DNA of 64,000 nucleotides from a candidate division KSB3 bacterium (lineage in GTDB: Bacteria; Moduliflexota; Moduliflexia; Moduliflexales; Moduliflexaceae): positions 124,001-188,000 of the forward strand of contig PDSJ01000013.1 of assembly GCA_002748425.1 (NCBI GenBank). Reading direction: 5' to 3'. Position numbers and translations under genes: made by a program. Shown here one piece after another: positions 26,498-34,857 of this stretch. Below the pieces are notes generated by a model. The model ran no database searches. It worked only from the letters and a program-made list of their open reading frames with translations, and was not told the origin of the DNA. The stretch's first letter is position 1, and the number at the start of each line of letters is the position of its first letter.

Positions 26498-28258
26498 ATG
26501 GATCTCGTTTCATTACACATTGATGACTCTGCTGTCCAGGTGCCAAAGGGGACAACAGTGCTTGAGGCTGCCGGATTGCTTGATATCTCCATTCCCAACT
26601 TATGTATGCACCCGGGACTCAGGGCTCAGGGATTTTGCAGGATCTGTGTCGTAGAAGTCGCAGGATACGATCAGCTTCAGCCAGCCTGTGTCTTACAAGC
26701 AGAAAACGGCATGTGCGTCCACACTTCCACGAAAAAAGTTGTCAGATCGCGGCGCATGAGTCTTGAAATGATTATCGCCCAGCATCCCATGCGCTGTTTA
26801 ACCTGTGCTCGTAACGGCACATGCCGTTTGCAAGAACTGGCTAGGCAATTCGGCATTCAATCTTCCCGATTTTTCAGAAGGGATGCCGCCTTGGACGAGG
26901 AAACATCTGTCCATCTTCCAAGGTCGGTCGATGAAAACAGTCCGGCGATTTCTCACGATCCGAGTATGTGTATCCTGTGCGGCTTGTGTGTTGAAGCTTG
27001 TCGGAATCTCCAGCATGTCGATGTCATTGACTTTGCCTACAGAGGCGTCGCCCGAAAGATCGAAGCTGCCTTCGGACAAAATCTGGGACAGGTTGAATGC
27101 ACGGCTTGCGGACAATGCGTGCAAGTGTGTCCGAGCAATGCCTTTTACGAAAAGCAGGAAGGCCGCAGCGTGTTACATGCCCTGCAGGATCCCGACATCC
27201 ACGTCGTTGCACTTCTCTCACCGATGACCGCTGTCTCTCTGGGAGAAGAGTTCGAGTGCAGTGCAGGACGCCAGTTGAGCCCACAGCTCATCGCTTCATT
27301 GAAAGCCCTCGGGTTCAACAAAGTATTCGATGTGGCGGTCGGTGCCGATCTGCTGATCATGGAGGAGGCCTATCAACTCCTGAACCGCTTTAAAAGCGGG
27401 CAACTCCTGCCGATGATTTCTTCATCGAGTCCGGCCTGGATTAAATATGCCGAGCACTTTTATCCTGATATGCTGCCATTACTCTCTCCCTGCAAAAGCC
27501 CTGTCCAAGTGCTGGCCTCCCTGCTGAAAAGCTATTATGCTCAACAGCATTCTCTTGCCCCTGAGCAGATATTCAGCGTCTCAATCAGTCCGTGCACAGC
27601 GGAAAAATTTGAACGCACTCGTCCCGAGTCAACGTTCAATGGCCATGCGACGCTTGATGCCTGTCTGACAACAAAAGAGCTGGCTTCTCTGCTGAGAGGC
27701 AATCTGGGAGAGCACTTTGTTGCAGCCGAAGCGCAATCGTTCGACGCGCCTTTTGACCGCGCTTCCGGAGCCGGAATGCTTTTTTGCGGAGCCGGCGGTA
27801 TGCTTGAAGGCATCATGCGTACGTTTTTTGAGCTGTACACGGGAAAACGCTTAAAGAAACCGGAATTCCCGACAATGCGCAGCCCTGGGGGCTTCAAGGA
27901 AATCAGTTTGAAACTTGGCGACCAAAGCTTCTCTGCGGCGATCGTTCACGGAACCGGAACAGTTCGACGCTTACTGGAAAAAATTACGAAAGAAAAAAAG
28001 CAGTACCACTATATTGAGATCAAAGGCTGCCCCCAGGGCTGTGCTCGCGGCGGCGGTCAACCGCTTCCCTGGGACGAAGAGACGATTCTGAAACGTACGC
28101 AAGCCCTCTACGACCTCGATGCCGCTCAGACGATCCGCAAAGCGCATGAGAACCCGACGGTGAAAGAGCTGTATCGTCAAGTTCTCAAAAAACCGGGAAG
28201 CCCCAGGTCGAAAAAATTATTGCATACAAGTTACACTCAACGACAAAGGTATTTATAA
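26498..28258 (+). CDS. [FeFe]-hydrogenase-like protein (HndD type) with defective H-cluster site
   Basis: A 586-residue HndD/HydA homologue. The N-terminal electron relay is complete: [2Fe-2S] (C36, C47, C50, C64), the HxxxC-type cluster HPMRCLTCARNGTC (H96, C100, C103, C109), and two [4Fe-4S] ferredoxin motifs (C158-C168 and C201-C211). The hydrogenase domain is recognisable throughout, but L1 TSCCPGW reads SSSSPAW (residues 308-314), removing the proton-transfer Cys and one H-cluster Cys ligand. L2 MPCxxKxxE reads SPCTAEKFE, and L3 keeps both Cys but has KGCPQGC for MACPGGC. H2 catalysis is therefore unlikely. It follows the NuoF-like gene by 73 bases and has no strong Shine-Dalgarno. A sensory or electron-transfer role is inference. 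Confidence 0.87.
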   Translation: MDLVSLHIDDSAVQVPKGTTVLEAAGLLDISIPNLCMHPGLRAQGFCRICVVEVAGYDQLQPACVLQAENGMCVHTSTKKVVRSRRMSLEMIIAQHPMRCLTCARNGTCRLQELARQFGIQSSRFFRRDAALDEETSVHLPRSVDENSPAISHDPSMCILCGLCVEACRNLQHVDVIDFAYRGVARKIEAAFGQNLGQVECTACGQCVQVCPSNAFYEKQEGRSVLHALQDPDIHVVALLSPMTAVSLGEEFECSAGRQLSPQLIASLKALGFNKVFDVAVGADLLIMEEAYQLLNRFKSGQLLPMISSSSPAWIKYAEHFYPDMLPLLSPCKSPVQVLASLLKSYYAQQHSLAPEQIFSVSISPCTAEKFERTRPESTFNGHATLDACLTTKELASLLRGNLGEHFVAAEAQSFDAPFDRASGAGMLFCGAGGMLEGIMRTFFELYTGKRLKKPEFPTMRSPGGFKEISLKLGDQSFSAAIVHGTGTVRRLLEKITKEKKQYHYIEIKGCPQGCARGGGQPLPWDEETILKRTQALYDLDAAQTIRKAHENPTVKELYRQVLKKPGSPRSKKLLHTSYTQRQRYL

Positions 28259-28262
28259 GGAG

Positions 28263-28314
28263 CTCAGGCAGGATCTTGTCAAGACAAGGCGGACTCGACG
28301 ACATCCTGCCTGAG
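28263..28314. repeat. Nested inverted repeats after the hydrogenase-like gene
   Basis: CTCAGGCAGGAT (28263-28274) pairs perfectly with ATCCTGCCTGAG (28303-28314). Inside the 28-base loop CTTGTC (28275-28280) and GACAAG (28283-28288) form a second perfect hairpin stacked on the first. It begins 4 bases after the stop of the hydrogenase-like gene and ends 16 bases before the epimerase ATG. No T-run follows, so it is not a classic terminator; an mRNA stabiliser, leader element or regulator site are possible. Confidence 0.6.
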
Positions 28315-28330
28315 TACACTTCCACATGTT

Positions 28331-29269
28331 ATGAAATGTGTCGTGACTGGCGCCGCAGGATTCCTTGGGTCCCATATTTCCGAAAAACTCCTCAACATGG
28401 GAGCCGAAGTGATCGGCATCGATTGTTTTATCGACTATTACCCCAGAGTGCTCAAAGAACGTAATCTCACTAACTTGCGTACTCATCCTCACTTTACTTT
28501 TATCGAAAAAAATTTACTCGATCTGAACCTAAAAGAGACCCTGCAGGGCGTTGAATACATTTTCCACCAGGCGGCCCAGGCAGGGGTCCGTGCAAGTTGG
28601 GGCAGGGATTTCGAAATTTATACCGAAAATAATATCAAAGCGACCCAGCATCTGTTGGAGGCATGCAAGGACTTGCCTATCAAGCGGCTGACCTATGCCT
28701 CCTCATCTTCGGTCTATGGCGACGTGCAGGAATTTCCGATGCGCGAAAGCATGTACACCCAGCCAGTCTCGCCATACGGTGTCTCGAAACTAGCCGCTGA
28801 ACATCTCTGCTACTTATACTGGAAGAATTTCAAGGTTCCCACGATCTCTTTACGCTATTTCACAGTGTACGGTCCTCGCCAGCGCCCGGATATGGCCTTT
28901 AACCGATTTATCACTGCGATGTTGAAAGGCGAGACGATTCACATTTACGGAGATGGCGAGCAGACTCGGGATTTCACCTTTTTCGAGGATGCCGTTCAGG
29001 CGAATATTTCAAGCATGACTAAGGGCACTCTCGGAGGAGTGTATAACATCGGCGGCGGATCACGTGTCACAGTCAATTATGTCCTCTCGGTCCTGGAGAA
29101 TATCAGTGGCATCACTCCAAAGGTCTCCTATGAGGGCGGGCAAAAAGGCGATGTACGCCACACCTTCGCTGATACGAGCCGCGCTCGCGCTGAATTACAT
29201 TACGAGCCAGCCATCAGCATCGAAGAAGGCCTTCGGAGAGAAGTTGAATGGCTCAAAAATATCCTATGA
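28331..29269 (+). CDS. NAD-dependent nucleotide-sugar epimerase (UDP-glucuronate 4-epimerase-like)
   Basis: A 312-residue extended short-chain dehydrogenase acting on nucleotide sugars. GAAGFLGSH is the NAD-binding glycine motif, SSSSVYGD carries the catalytic Ser, and YGVSKLAAE the Tyr-x3-Lys pair. RYFTVYGPRQRPDMA and the INIYGDGEQTRDFT-like block are typical of UDP-glucuronate/UDP-glucose 4-epimerases. It probably supplies a UDP-sugar for the surface glycans. Its stop overlaps the start of the NrdD-like gene as ATGA, an odd partner for a sugar enzyme. The exact substrate is not decidable. Confidence 0.9.
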   Translation: MKCVVTGAAGFLGSHISEKLLNMGAEVIGIDCFIDYYPRVLKERNLTNLRTHPHFTFIEKNLLDLNLKETLQGVEYIFHQAAQAGVRASWGRDFEIYTENNIKATQHLLEACKDLPIKRLTYASSSSVYGDVQEFPMRESMYTQPVSPYGVSKLAAEHLCYLYWKNFKVPTISLRYFTVYGPRQRPDMAFNRFITAMLKGETIHIYGDGEQTRDFTFFEDAVQANISSMTKGTLGGVYNIGGGSRVTVNYVLSVLENISGITPKVSYEGGQKGDVRHTFADTSRARAELHYEPAISIEEGLRREVEWLKNIL

Positions 29270-31149
29270 AGCAACTCTACATCAGAACTTCCAACGAGTA
29301 TCTTGAGGAATGGGACAAAGAGCGCATCGTGAGCGCCTTGATTCGCGAGACCTATATCGACCGAAGAACGGCTGAGACCATCAGCAACGAAGTGGAAAAG
29401 CAGATTATCGGTCTGAATATCACCATTCTCACCAGTACACTTATTCGAGAACTTGTCAGCGCAAAGTTGATCGAATTCGGCCTGGAAAAGGCGCATAAAA
29501 TGCATACTCGACTGGGAGTTCCTCTCTATGATGTCGAACAAATTATTCTGCAGCACGGCACAGCCCATCCTGTCCCTCTTCCCGGTCCAGAGCTGACGAA
29601 TCTGGCGCTGGCACAACGAATCAAACGCGAATATGCCCTTATCAATGTGTTCTCGCAGGAAGTCGCAGACGCTCATCGTCGCGGCGATCTCTATCTCGAA
29701 GGGCTGGAATTTATTGACCGCCTTTATTGTGTCGGGCTTTCGCTGGAGTATCTGAAAAAATTCGGCTTGAGTTTCTTTGAAAGCGCAATTAAGGCTAAGC
29801 CTGCTAAACATCCGGAAGCATTAATCTCGCAGATGATCGGCTTTACCGAAATTTTGCGCGGCCTCTTTTTCTCCTCACTGGAATGGGATGCGGTCAATGT
29901 GTTATTTGCGCCCTATACAGACGGCCTGCCCAACAGCGATCTCAAGCAGCTGGCACAGAAATTGGTCTTCGAACTCGCCCGGCAATCAATGAGTTTACGA
30001 GTGGCTACACTTTTGAACCTCTATTGGCAGGTTCCAGCTGAACTCAGTAACGTGCCGGTGATCGGCGCGCTGCCGAAAACGTCCAAACGCAGCAAAAAAG
30101 TCTATAAAGACTATCAGAACGAAGCCCAGCGCTTCCTGCTCATCTTACTCGAAGTGCTGCTGGAAAGCAACACCGACGGCTGCTTCTTTGCCCTGCCGCT
30201 GGCCGTCATTCATCTCTCGGATGATTTTTTTCAGGCCCCGGACAGTGCTGATTTTTTGAAGACACTGGCAGAATTCATTCTGCGTAAAGGACATCTCTCG
30301 ATCGTGTTCGAACGAGAACAACAGCGCCGGATTTTCCGCTCATTTGTCTCCCCCCCCAAAAATATCGAGCTGAACTCTGAGCCCTGGAAAACGCGACATG
30401 CCATTATTAACAGCGTTTGTATCAATCTTCCGCGTTTCGGCTATGTTGCTTACGGCAGCGATATGCATCTCTTTGCCAAACTCACCGAAATGATGGAACT
30501 GACGGCCGAAGCCCATATGCAGAAACGCGTATTCATTGAAAAGCTCCTGGCTGCCGGCCGCGAAGGCCCCCTTGGCGTTTTGATGATGAAACAAGATGGC
30601 GAGAGCTTTCTGAAACTGGAACAGGCGGACTTTTTAATCGGCTTCGTAGGGCTTAACGAACTGGTTCAGATCCATAAAGGGAGCCAATTTCATGAATCCG
30701 ACGATGCGATCTCTTTTGGACTGGAAATCATCGCACACATGGAATCGGTTTGCGAACGCCTCTCACAGCGCCATCACATCTCTTTTCTGCTGACTGGTCT
30801 TCCGAATCCCGGCGCATCCTCGCGTCTGGCGCGTCTGGATCTTCGCTACTATTCTCCTGATTCCGGCCACGTGATCAAAGGAGACCTCGGAAGTGGCCAT
30901 GTTCACTATACAGACTCAATGTATATGAACTCTCACGAAGACGACTCGCCCTTACAACGTATGAAACACGAAGGCGCTTTTTGCCGCTACCTGTCCGGCG
31001 GCAGTGTGTCTCACGTTTCAGCAGAAGGTCACTTGAGTCAACGCAAAGGACTGGTGGAGTTTATCAATGCCGTGTACCGTACGACCGAGACAGCTCATAT
31101 ATATTTTAGTCCGGACAATTCTTCTAAGGTCTTCAATTATTTGAACTAA
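29266..31149 (+). CDS. NrdD-like protein lacking the glycyl-radical domain
   Basis: A 627-residue homologue of class III anaerobic ribonucleotide reductase. Residues about 1-92 form the ATP-cone (RTSNEYLEEWDKERIVSALI, later AHKMHTRLGVPLYDVEQI). The barrel region is recognisable from VCINLPRFGYVAYG, GLNELV and LLTGLPNPGASSRLARLD. After the conserved TETAHIYFSPD the protein ends within a few residues, where active enzymes continue with a CxxC...CxxC zinc ribbon and the RVxGYL glycyl-radical loop. None of these appears in any frame of the next 190 bases. It thus cannot form the glycyl radical itself. The chosen ATG (29266) overlaps the epimerase stop; the track start is six codons earlier. The next genes are nrdR and nrdJ. 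Confidence 0.8.
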   Translation: MKQLYIRTSNEYLEEWDKERIVSALIRETYIDRRTAETISNEVEKQIIGLNITILTSTLIRELVSAKLIEFGLEKAHKMHTRLGVPLYDVEQIILQHGTAHPVPLPGPELTNLALAQRIKREYALINVFSQEVADAHRRGDLYLEGLEFIDRLYCVGLSLEYLKKFGLSFFESAIKAKPAKHPEALISQMIGFTEILRGLFFSSLEWDAVNVLFAPYTDGLPNSDLKQLAQKLVFELARQSMSLRVATLLNLYWQVPAELSNVPVIGALPKTSKRSKKVYKDYQNEAQRFLLILLEVLLESNTDGCFFALPLAVIHLSDDFFQAPDSADFLKTLAEFILRKGHLSIVFEREQQRRIFRSFVSPPKNIELNSEPWKTRHAIINSVCINLPRFGYVAYGSDMHLFAKLTEMMELTAEAHMQKRVFIEKLLAAGREGPLGVLMMKQDGESFLKLEQADFLIGFVGLNELVQIHKGSQFHESDDAISFGLEIIAHMESVCERLSQRHHISFLLTGLPNPGASSRLARLDLRYYSPDSGHVIKGDLGSGHVHYTDSMYMNSHEDDSPLQRMKHEGAFCRYLSGGSVSHVSAEGHLSQRKGLVEFINAVYRTTETAHIYFSPDNSSKVFNYLN

Positions 31150-31255
31150 ATCCCGGCTATATCAAAAAATCGCAAAATCCGCATAAAAATACAGCATTTC
31201 ATCTCCATCTCTTCCCCAAATCACTTCAGTTGTACTTTCCTCCTTCAAATATGCC

Positions 31256-31309
31256 TTGACAATCAATATATAGTATGACATTTATGCCCTTAATATACTA
31301 CATATTGAT
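31256..31309 (+). promoter_or_regulatory. nrdR promoter with two NrdR boxes
   Basis: TTGACA (31256-31261) is a perfect -35, with ATTTAT (31280-31285) 18 bases on as a plausible -10. Two sites fit the NrdR-box core CwAtATaTwG: CAATATATAG (31264-31273, exact) and CTACATATTG (31298-31307, one difference). They form a near-perfect inverted pair, ATCAATATATAGTAT against ATACTACATATTGAT, with centres 34 bases apart, close to the three-turn spacing known for tandem NrdR boxes. Box 1 sits between -35 and -10, so NrdR binding should block transcription of nrdR-nrdJ when dATP is plentiful. Confidence 0.8.
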
Positions 31310-31347
31310 TATTTTATACGATTAACATTTTTCAGTCTCACAGGCTC

Positions 31348-31815
31348 ATGCGTTGTCCCATCTGCGATCGTGATCGTGATAAAGTTGTTGACTCTCGCTC
31401 GGCTCAAGACGGACATATCATTCGCCGGCGTCGTAAATGTCTAGAATGTGGACATAAGTTTACAACATACGAAGCAGTCGAACGGAGTCCGCTTTATGTG
31501 ATTAAAAAAGACAATCGACGAGAACTGTTTCAACGGGACAAACTCCTTGGAGGAATCCTCACTGCGTGCAAAAAGCGGCCGGTCTCCATGGAATCGATCG
31601 AACGTTTAGTCCATACCATTGAGAGGGATCTTTACTCGGAATTTCAGATCGAAGTCCCGAGTTCAAAAATCGGCGAGTTGATCGTGCAGGAGCTACAGCA
31701 GCTGGATGATGTGGCTTACGTCAGGTTTGCCTCTGTATACCGCCAATTTAAAGATGTCGAAGAATTTATGGAAGAATTACGAAAACTGAAACACGAGCAC
31801 CCAACACAACTGTAG
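31348..31815 (+). CDS. nrdR: Transcriptional repressor NrdR
   Basis: A 155-residue repressor of ribonucleotide reductase genes. The N-terminal zinc ribbon starts MRCPICDRDRDKVVDSR and closes with KCLECGHKFTTYE; the ATP-cone (about residues 49-139) begins PLYVIKKDNRRELFQRDKL. NrdR senses the ATP/dATP ratio through the cone and binds NrdR boxes. Two such boxes lie just upstream, indicating autoregulation and control of nrdJ, which starts 69 bases downstream on the same strand. Confidence 0.97.
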   Translation: MRCPICDRDRDKVVDSRSAQDGHIIRRRRKCLECGHKFTTYEAVERSPLYVIKKDNRRELFQRDKLLGGILTACKKRPVSMESIERLVHTIERDLYSEFQIEVPSSKIGELIVQELQQLDDVAYVRFASVYRQFKDVEEFMEELRKLKHEHPTQL

Positions 31816-31884
31816 TTTGTCGCATCCTGGAGCCGACAAGGCTTCCTGCCGCGTTTTCTTCCGGATGCAGAGAAACACAACGAC

Positions 31885-34674
31885 ATGTCACCCACTGACC
31901 AAACCACAGGATCGCCAGGAAGGAATGTTGCCGAAGCTGAAGGTCTGCAAACAACCGGCGTAAAACGTACTTTGAAAAAAAGCAGAGGGCTCTCGGTCCG
32001 ACGGTATTTTACGGTTCCCGGGATTCATCCTTTTGAAAAAATCGACTGGGAAGACCGGACAGCCAGTCTGAAAGATATGACCGGCAAGGTGATTTTCGAA
32101 CAAGATCATGTTGAAATTCCATCCTTCTGGTCGCAAACTGCCACCAATATCGTCGTCCACAAATACTTTCACGGAATGCCGGGAACTCCGGCCCGGGAGT
32201 ACAGCGTCAAACAACTTATCGAACGCGTCACCCGGACGATCAGCGACTGGGGAAAACAGGACGGCTATTTTGCCAGTCCAGACGACGCAGACACCTTCTA
32301 TGCCGAACTGACTCATTTGCTTGTCAATCAGAAAGCGTCGTTTAACAGTCCAGTCTGGTTTAATGTCGGGACCGAAAAACATCCGCAATGTTCAGCCTGT
32401 TTTATCAACCCTGTCGAGGATACTATGGAGTCGATCCTTGAGCTCACGAAAACCGAGGGAATTCTGTTTAAATATGGATCGGGAACAGGCACAAATCTCT
32501 CACCCCTGCGTTCGTCAAAAGAGCGTCTTTCAAGTGGTGGCAAACCCAGCGGACCAGTCTCATTCATGAGAGGCTACGATGCCTTTGCAGGAGTGATTAA
32601 GAGTGGGGGAAAAACCCGGCGAGCCGCTAAAATGGTTTTGTTGAATATCGACCATCCCGATATCGTCGAGTACATCACGTGCAAAGAATATGAAGAGAAA
32701 AAAGCCCGTCTCTTGATCGAATACGGATACGACCCCAACGATGCGTATGATTCGCTCTTTTTTCAAAATGCGAATAACAGCGTGCGGGTCAGCGATGAAT
32801 TTATGCGGGCAGTCGATAACGACGCAGACTGGAACACTCTTGCCATCACGACCGGGGAGATTATAGACCATTATAAGGCCCGGGATCTGATGCGCATGAT
32901 CGCCAAATCAACTCATGCTTGCGGCGATCCGGGCCTTCAGTACGACAGTACCATTAATCGCTGGCATACCTGTCCGAATTCCGGGCGCATCAACGCTTCG
33001 AATCCCTGTGCCGAATTCCTCTTTCTTGACGGCACAAGCTGCAATCTGGCTTCGTTGAATCTGATGCGTTTCCGCAGATCCGACGGCGGTTTTGATGTAG
33101 AAAGTTTTCTCCATGCAGTTCAACTCATGATTATCGCTCAGGAAATTATTGTCGATAATGCCAGTTATCCAACGCAACTCATAGAAAAAAACAGTCATGC
33201 CTTTCGTCCGCTGGGGCTTGGTTACACCAACCTGGGTGCCCTGCTGATGGCTGCTGGATTGCCCTATGACGATGATGCCGGCCGAGCGTATGCGGCGGTG
33301 ATTACCGCCTTAATGTGCGGCCAGGCCTATAAAACGTCGGCGCTTCTGGCAATGATCCAAGGCGCTTTTGAAGGCTATGCGGCCAACCAGGATCTTATGC
33401 TCAACGTGATTCGGGACCATCAAAAAGCTGTCGATGAAATCGATGCATCCCAGATTCCAGCTGAGTTGAAGAACACTGCCCGAGCTGTGTGGGCCGACGC
33501 GGTAAAATTCGGGCAAAAATCCGGCTTCCGCAACGCTCAGGTCACCGTGCTCGCACCTACCGGCACAATCTCATTTATGATGGATTGCGATACAACCGGA
33601 ATTGAACCGGAACTCGCCCTGATCAAATATAAACATCTGGCCGGAGGCGGGAATATTAAAATGGTCAATACGACTGTTTCGGAAGCCTTGAATTGTCTCG
33701 GCTATCGCGAGAACGAGCAGCAGGCCATTTTGCAATATCTTGAAACGCATGATACGATCGAAGGCGCCCCCTTCTTGAAAGATCAGGATTTAGCCGTGTT
33801 TGATTGTGCGTTTGCCCCTAAACAAGGTAAGCGAGTCATTCATTACCTGGGACATCTGAAAATGATGGCAGCTGTCCAGCCTTTTCTGAGTGGCGGGATT
33901 TCAAAAACCGTCAACGTGCCGAACACGATTACAGTCGATGAAATTACTGATGTCTATATGACCGCTTGGAAATTAGGTGTCAAGGCTGTTGCGATCTATC
34001 GTGACGGTTCGAAACAGCTTCAGCCCCTCACGACCGATGAGAAAAAAAAGAAACAATCCGCACAAGAGCACACCACACAGGCACAGGAAGATGACAACGT
34101 CGAATTTCGTCCTGCGCGCCGCCGTCTTCCAGAAGAACGACACGCTATGACAAAGAAATTCAGCATTGCCGGTCATGAGGGCTACGTGACTGTAGGCATG
34201 TATGCAGACGGGACCCCGGGAGAAGTGTTTATCGTGATGTCAAAAGAAGGATCAACGATTTCCGGCTTGATGGATGGGTTTGCAACTGCAATTTCAATGG
34301 CTCTGCAATATGGCGTGCCCCTGGAAGTGCTGGTCAATAAATTTACCCATATGCGCTTTGAGCCATCCGGCTTTACAGGAGATAAAAATATTCCGATCGC
34401 CAAATCGATCCTGGATTATATTTTCCGCTGGATAGCGCTGAAATTTCTGAACCCGGAAGACCGCCCGAGTGTGCTCCCGCAGGACGAAAAATCTCTGGCC
34501 GTAAACGGACATACAGAAGCTGAGTTGCAGATCTTGCAAGATGCAGCTAACGAGCAACGGGTCTTTCAGGAACAGGCTGACGCTCCTCCGTGTAACGTCT
34601 GTGGAGCGATTATGGTACGTAACGGGGCCTGCTACAAATGCTTGAACTGTGGAACAACAAGCGGCTGCTCGTAG
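31885..34674 (+). CDS. nrdJ: Class II (adenosylcobalamin-dependent) ribonucleotide reductase
   Basis: A 929-residue reductase that converts ribonucleotides to deoxyribonucleotides using B12, without need for oxygen. The active-site Cys pair and radical Cys lie in QCSACFINPVEDTMES and NPCAEFLFLDGTSCNLASLNL; NSPVWFNVGTEKHP precedes them. APTGTISFMMDCDTTGIEP is the substrate phosphate loop. The C-terminal tail has the zinc-ribbon-like CNVCG and CYKCLNCGTTSGCS, which carries the redox cysteines that re-reduce the active site. Length and layout match the NrdJ group with a long C-terminus. It is the enzyme likely to supply dNTPs, given the truncated NrdD-like neighbour. Confidence 0.96.
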   Translation: MSPTDQTTGSPGRNVAEAEGLQTTGVKRTLKKSRGLSVRRYFTVPGIHPFEKIDWEDRTASLKDMTGKVIFEQDHVEIPSFWSQTATNIVVHKYFHGMPGTPAREYSVKQLIERVTRTISDWGKQDGYFASPDDADTFYAELTHLLVNQKASFNSPVWFNVGTEKHPQCSACFINPVEDTMESILELTKTEGILFKYGSGTGTNLSPLRSSKERLSSGGKPSGPVSFMRGYDAFAGVIKSGGKTRRAAKMVLLNIDHPDIVEYITCKEYEEKKARLLIEYGYDPNDAYDSLFFQNANNSVRVSDEFMRAVDNDADWNTLAITTGEIIDHYKARDLMRMIAKSTHACGDPGLQYDSTINRWHTCPNSGRINASNPCAEFLFLDGTSCNLASLNLMRFRRSDGGFDVESFLHAVQLMIIAQEIIVDNASYPTQLIEKNSHAFRPLGLGYTNLGALLMAAGLPYDDDAGRAYAAVITALMCGQAYKTSALLAMIQGAFEGYAANQDLMLNVIRDHQKAVDEIDASQIPAELKNTARAVWADAVKFGQKSGFRNAQVTVLAPTGTISFMMDCDTTGIEPELALIKYKHLAGGGNIKMVNTTVSEALNCLGYRENEQQAILQYLETHDTIEGAPFLKDQDLAVFDCAFAPKQGKRVIHYLGHLKMMAAVQPFLSGGISKTVNVPNTITVDEITDVYMTAWKLGVKAVAIYRDGSKQLQPLTTDEKKKKQSAQEHTTQAQEDDNVEFRPARRRLPEERHAMTKKFSIAGHEGYVTVGMYADGTPGEVFIVMSKEGSTISGLMDGFATAISMALQYGVPLEVLVNKFTHMRFEPSGFTGDKNIPIAKSILDYIFRWIALKFLNPEDRPSVLPQDEKSLAVNGHTEAELQILQDAANEQRVFQEQADAPPCNVCGAIMVRNGACYKCLNCGTTSGCS

Positions 34675-34706
34675 GGTTAAATGGCCTGATGAACGACTGC
34701 TGGACT

Positions 34707-34735
34707 GGGGGGAGCGATTCTCCCCCCTTCATCTT
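34707..34735 (+). terminator. Hairpin terminator after nrdJ
   Basis: GGGGGGAG (34707-34714) pairs with CTCCCCCC (34720-34727) across a 5-base loop, followed by TTCATCTTT. The stem is very strong and the T-tract interrupted. It lies 33 bases after the nrdJ stop. Confidence 0.65.
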
Positions 34736-34857
34736 TGAATAGGAGCGTACATTACGCTTGTTGCATGCGTGACAGATGGAATATTCTTGACTTTCATCTT
34801 TACGCCCTGTACAAGGGTTATTGTGGCTAGTTCCACCTGTGCAAAACGATTCAGGAC

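Noticed and set aside
31150-31345. A separate or frameshifted glycyl-radical domain after the NrdD-like gene
   Set aside because: None of the three plus-strand frames contains a zinc ribbon or RVxGYL-like motif before nrdR.
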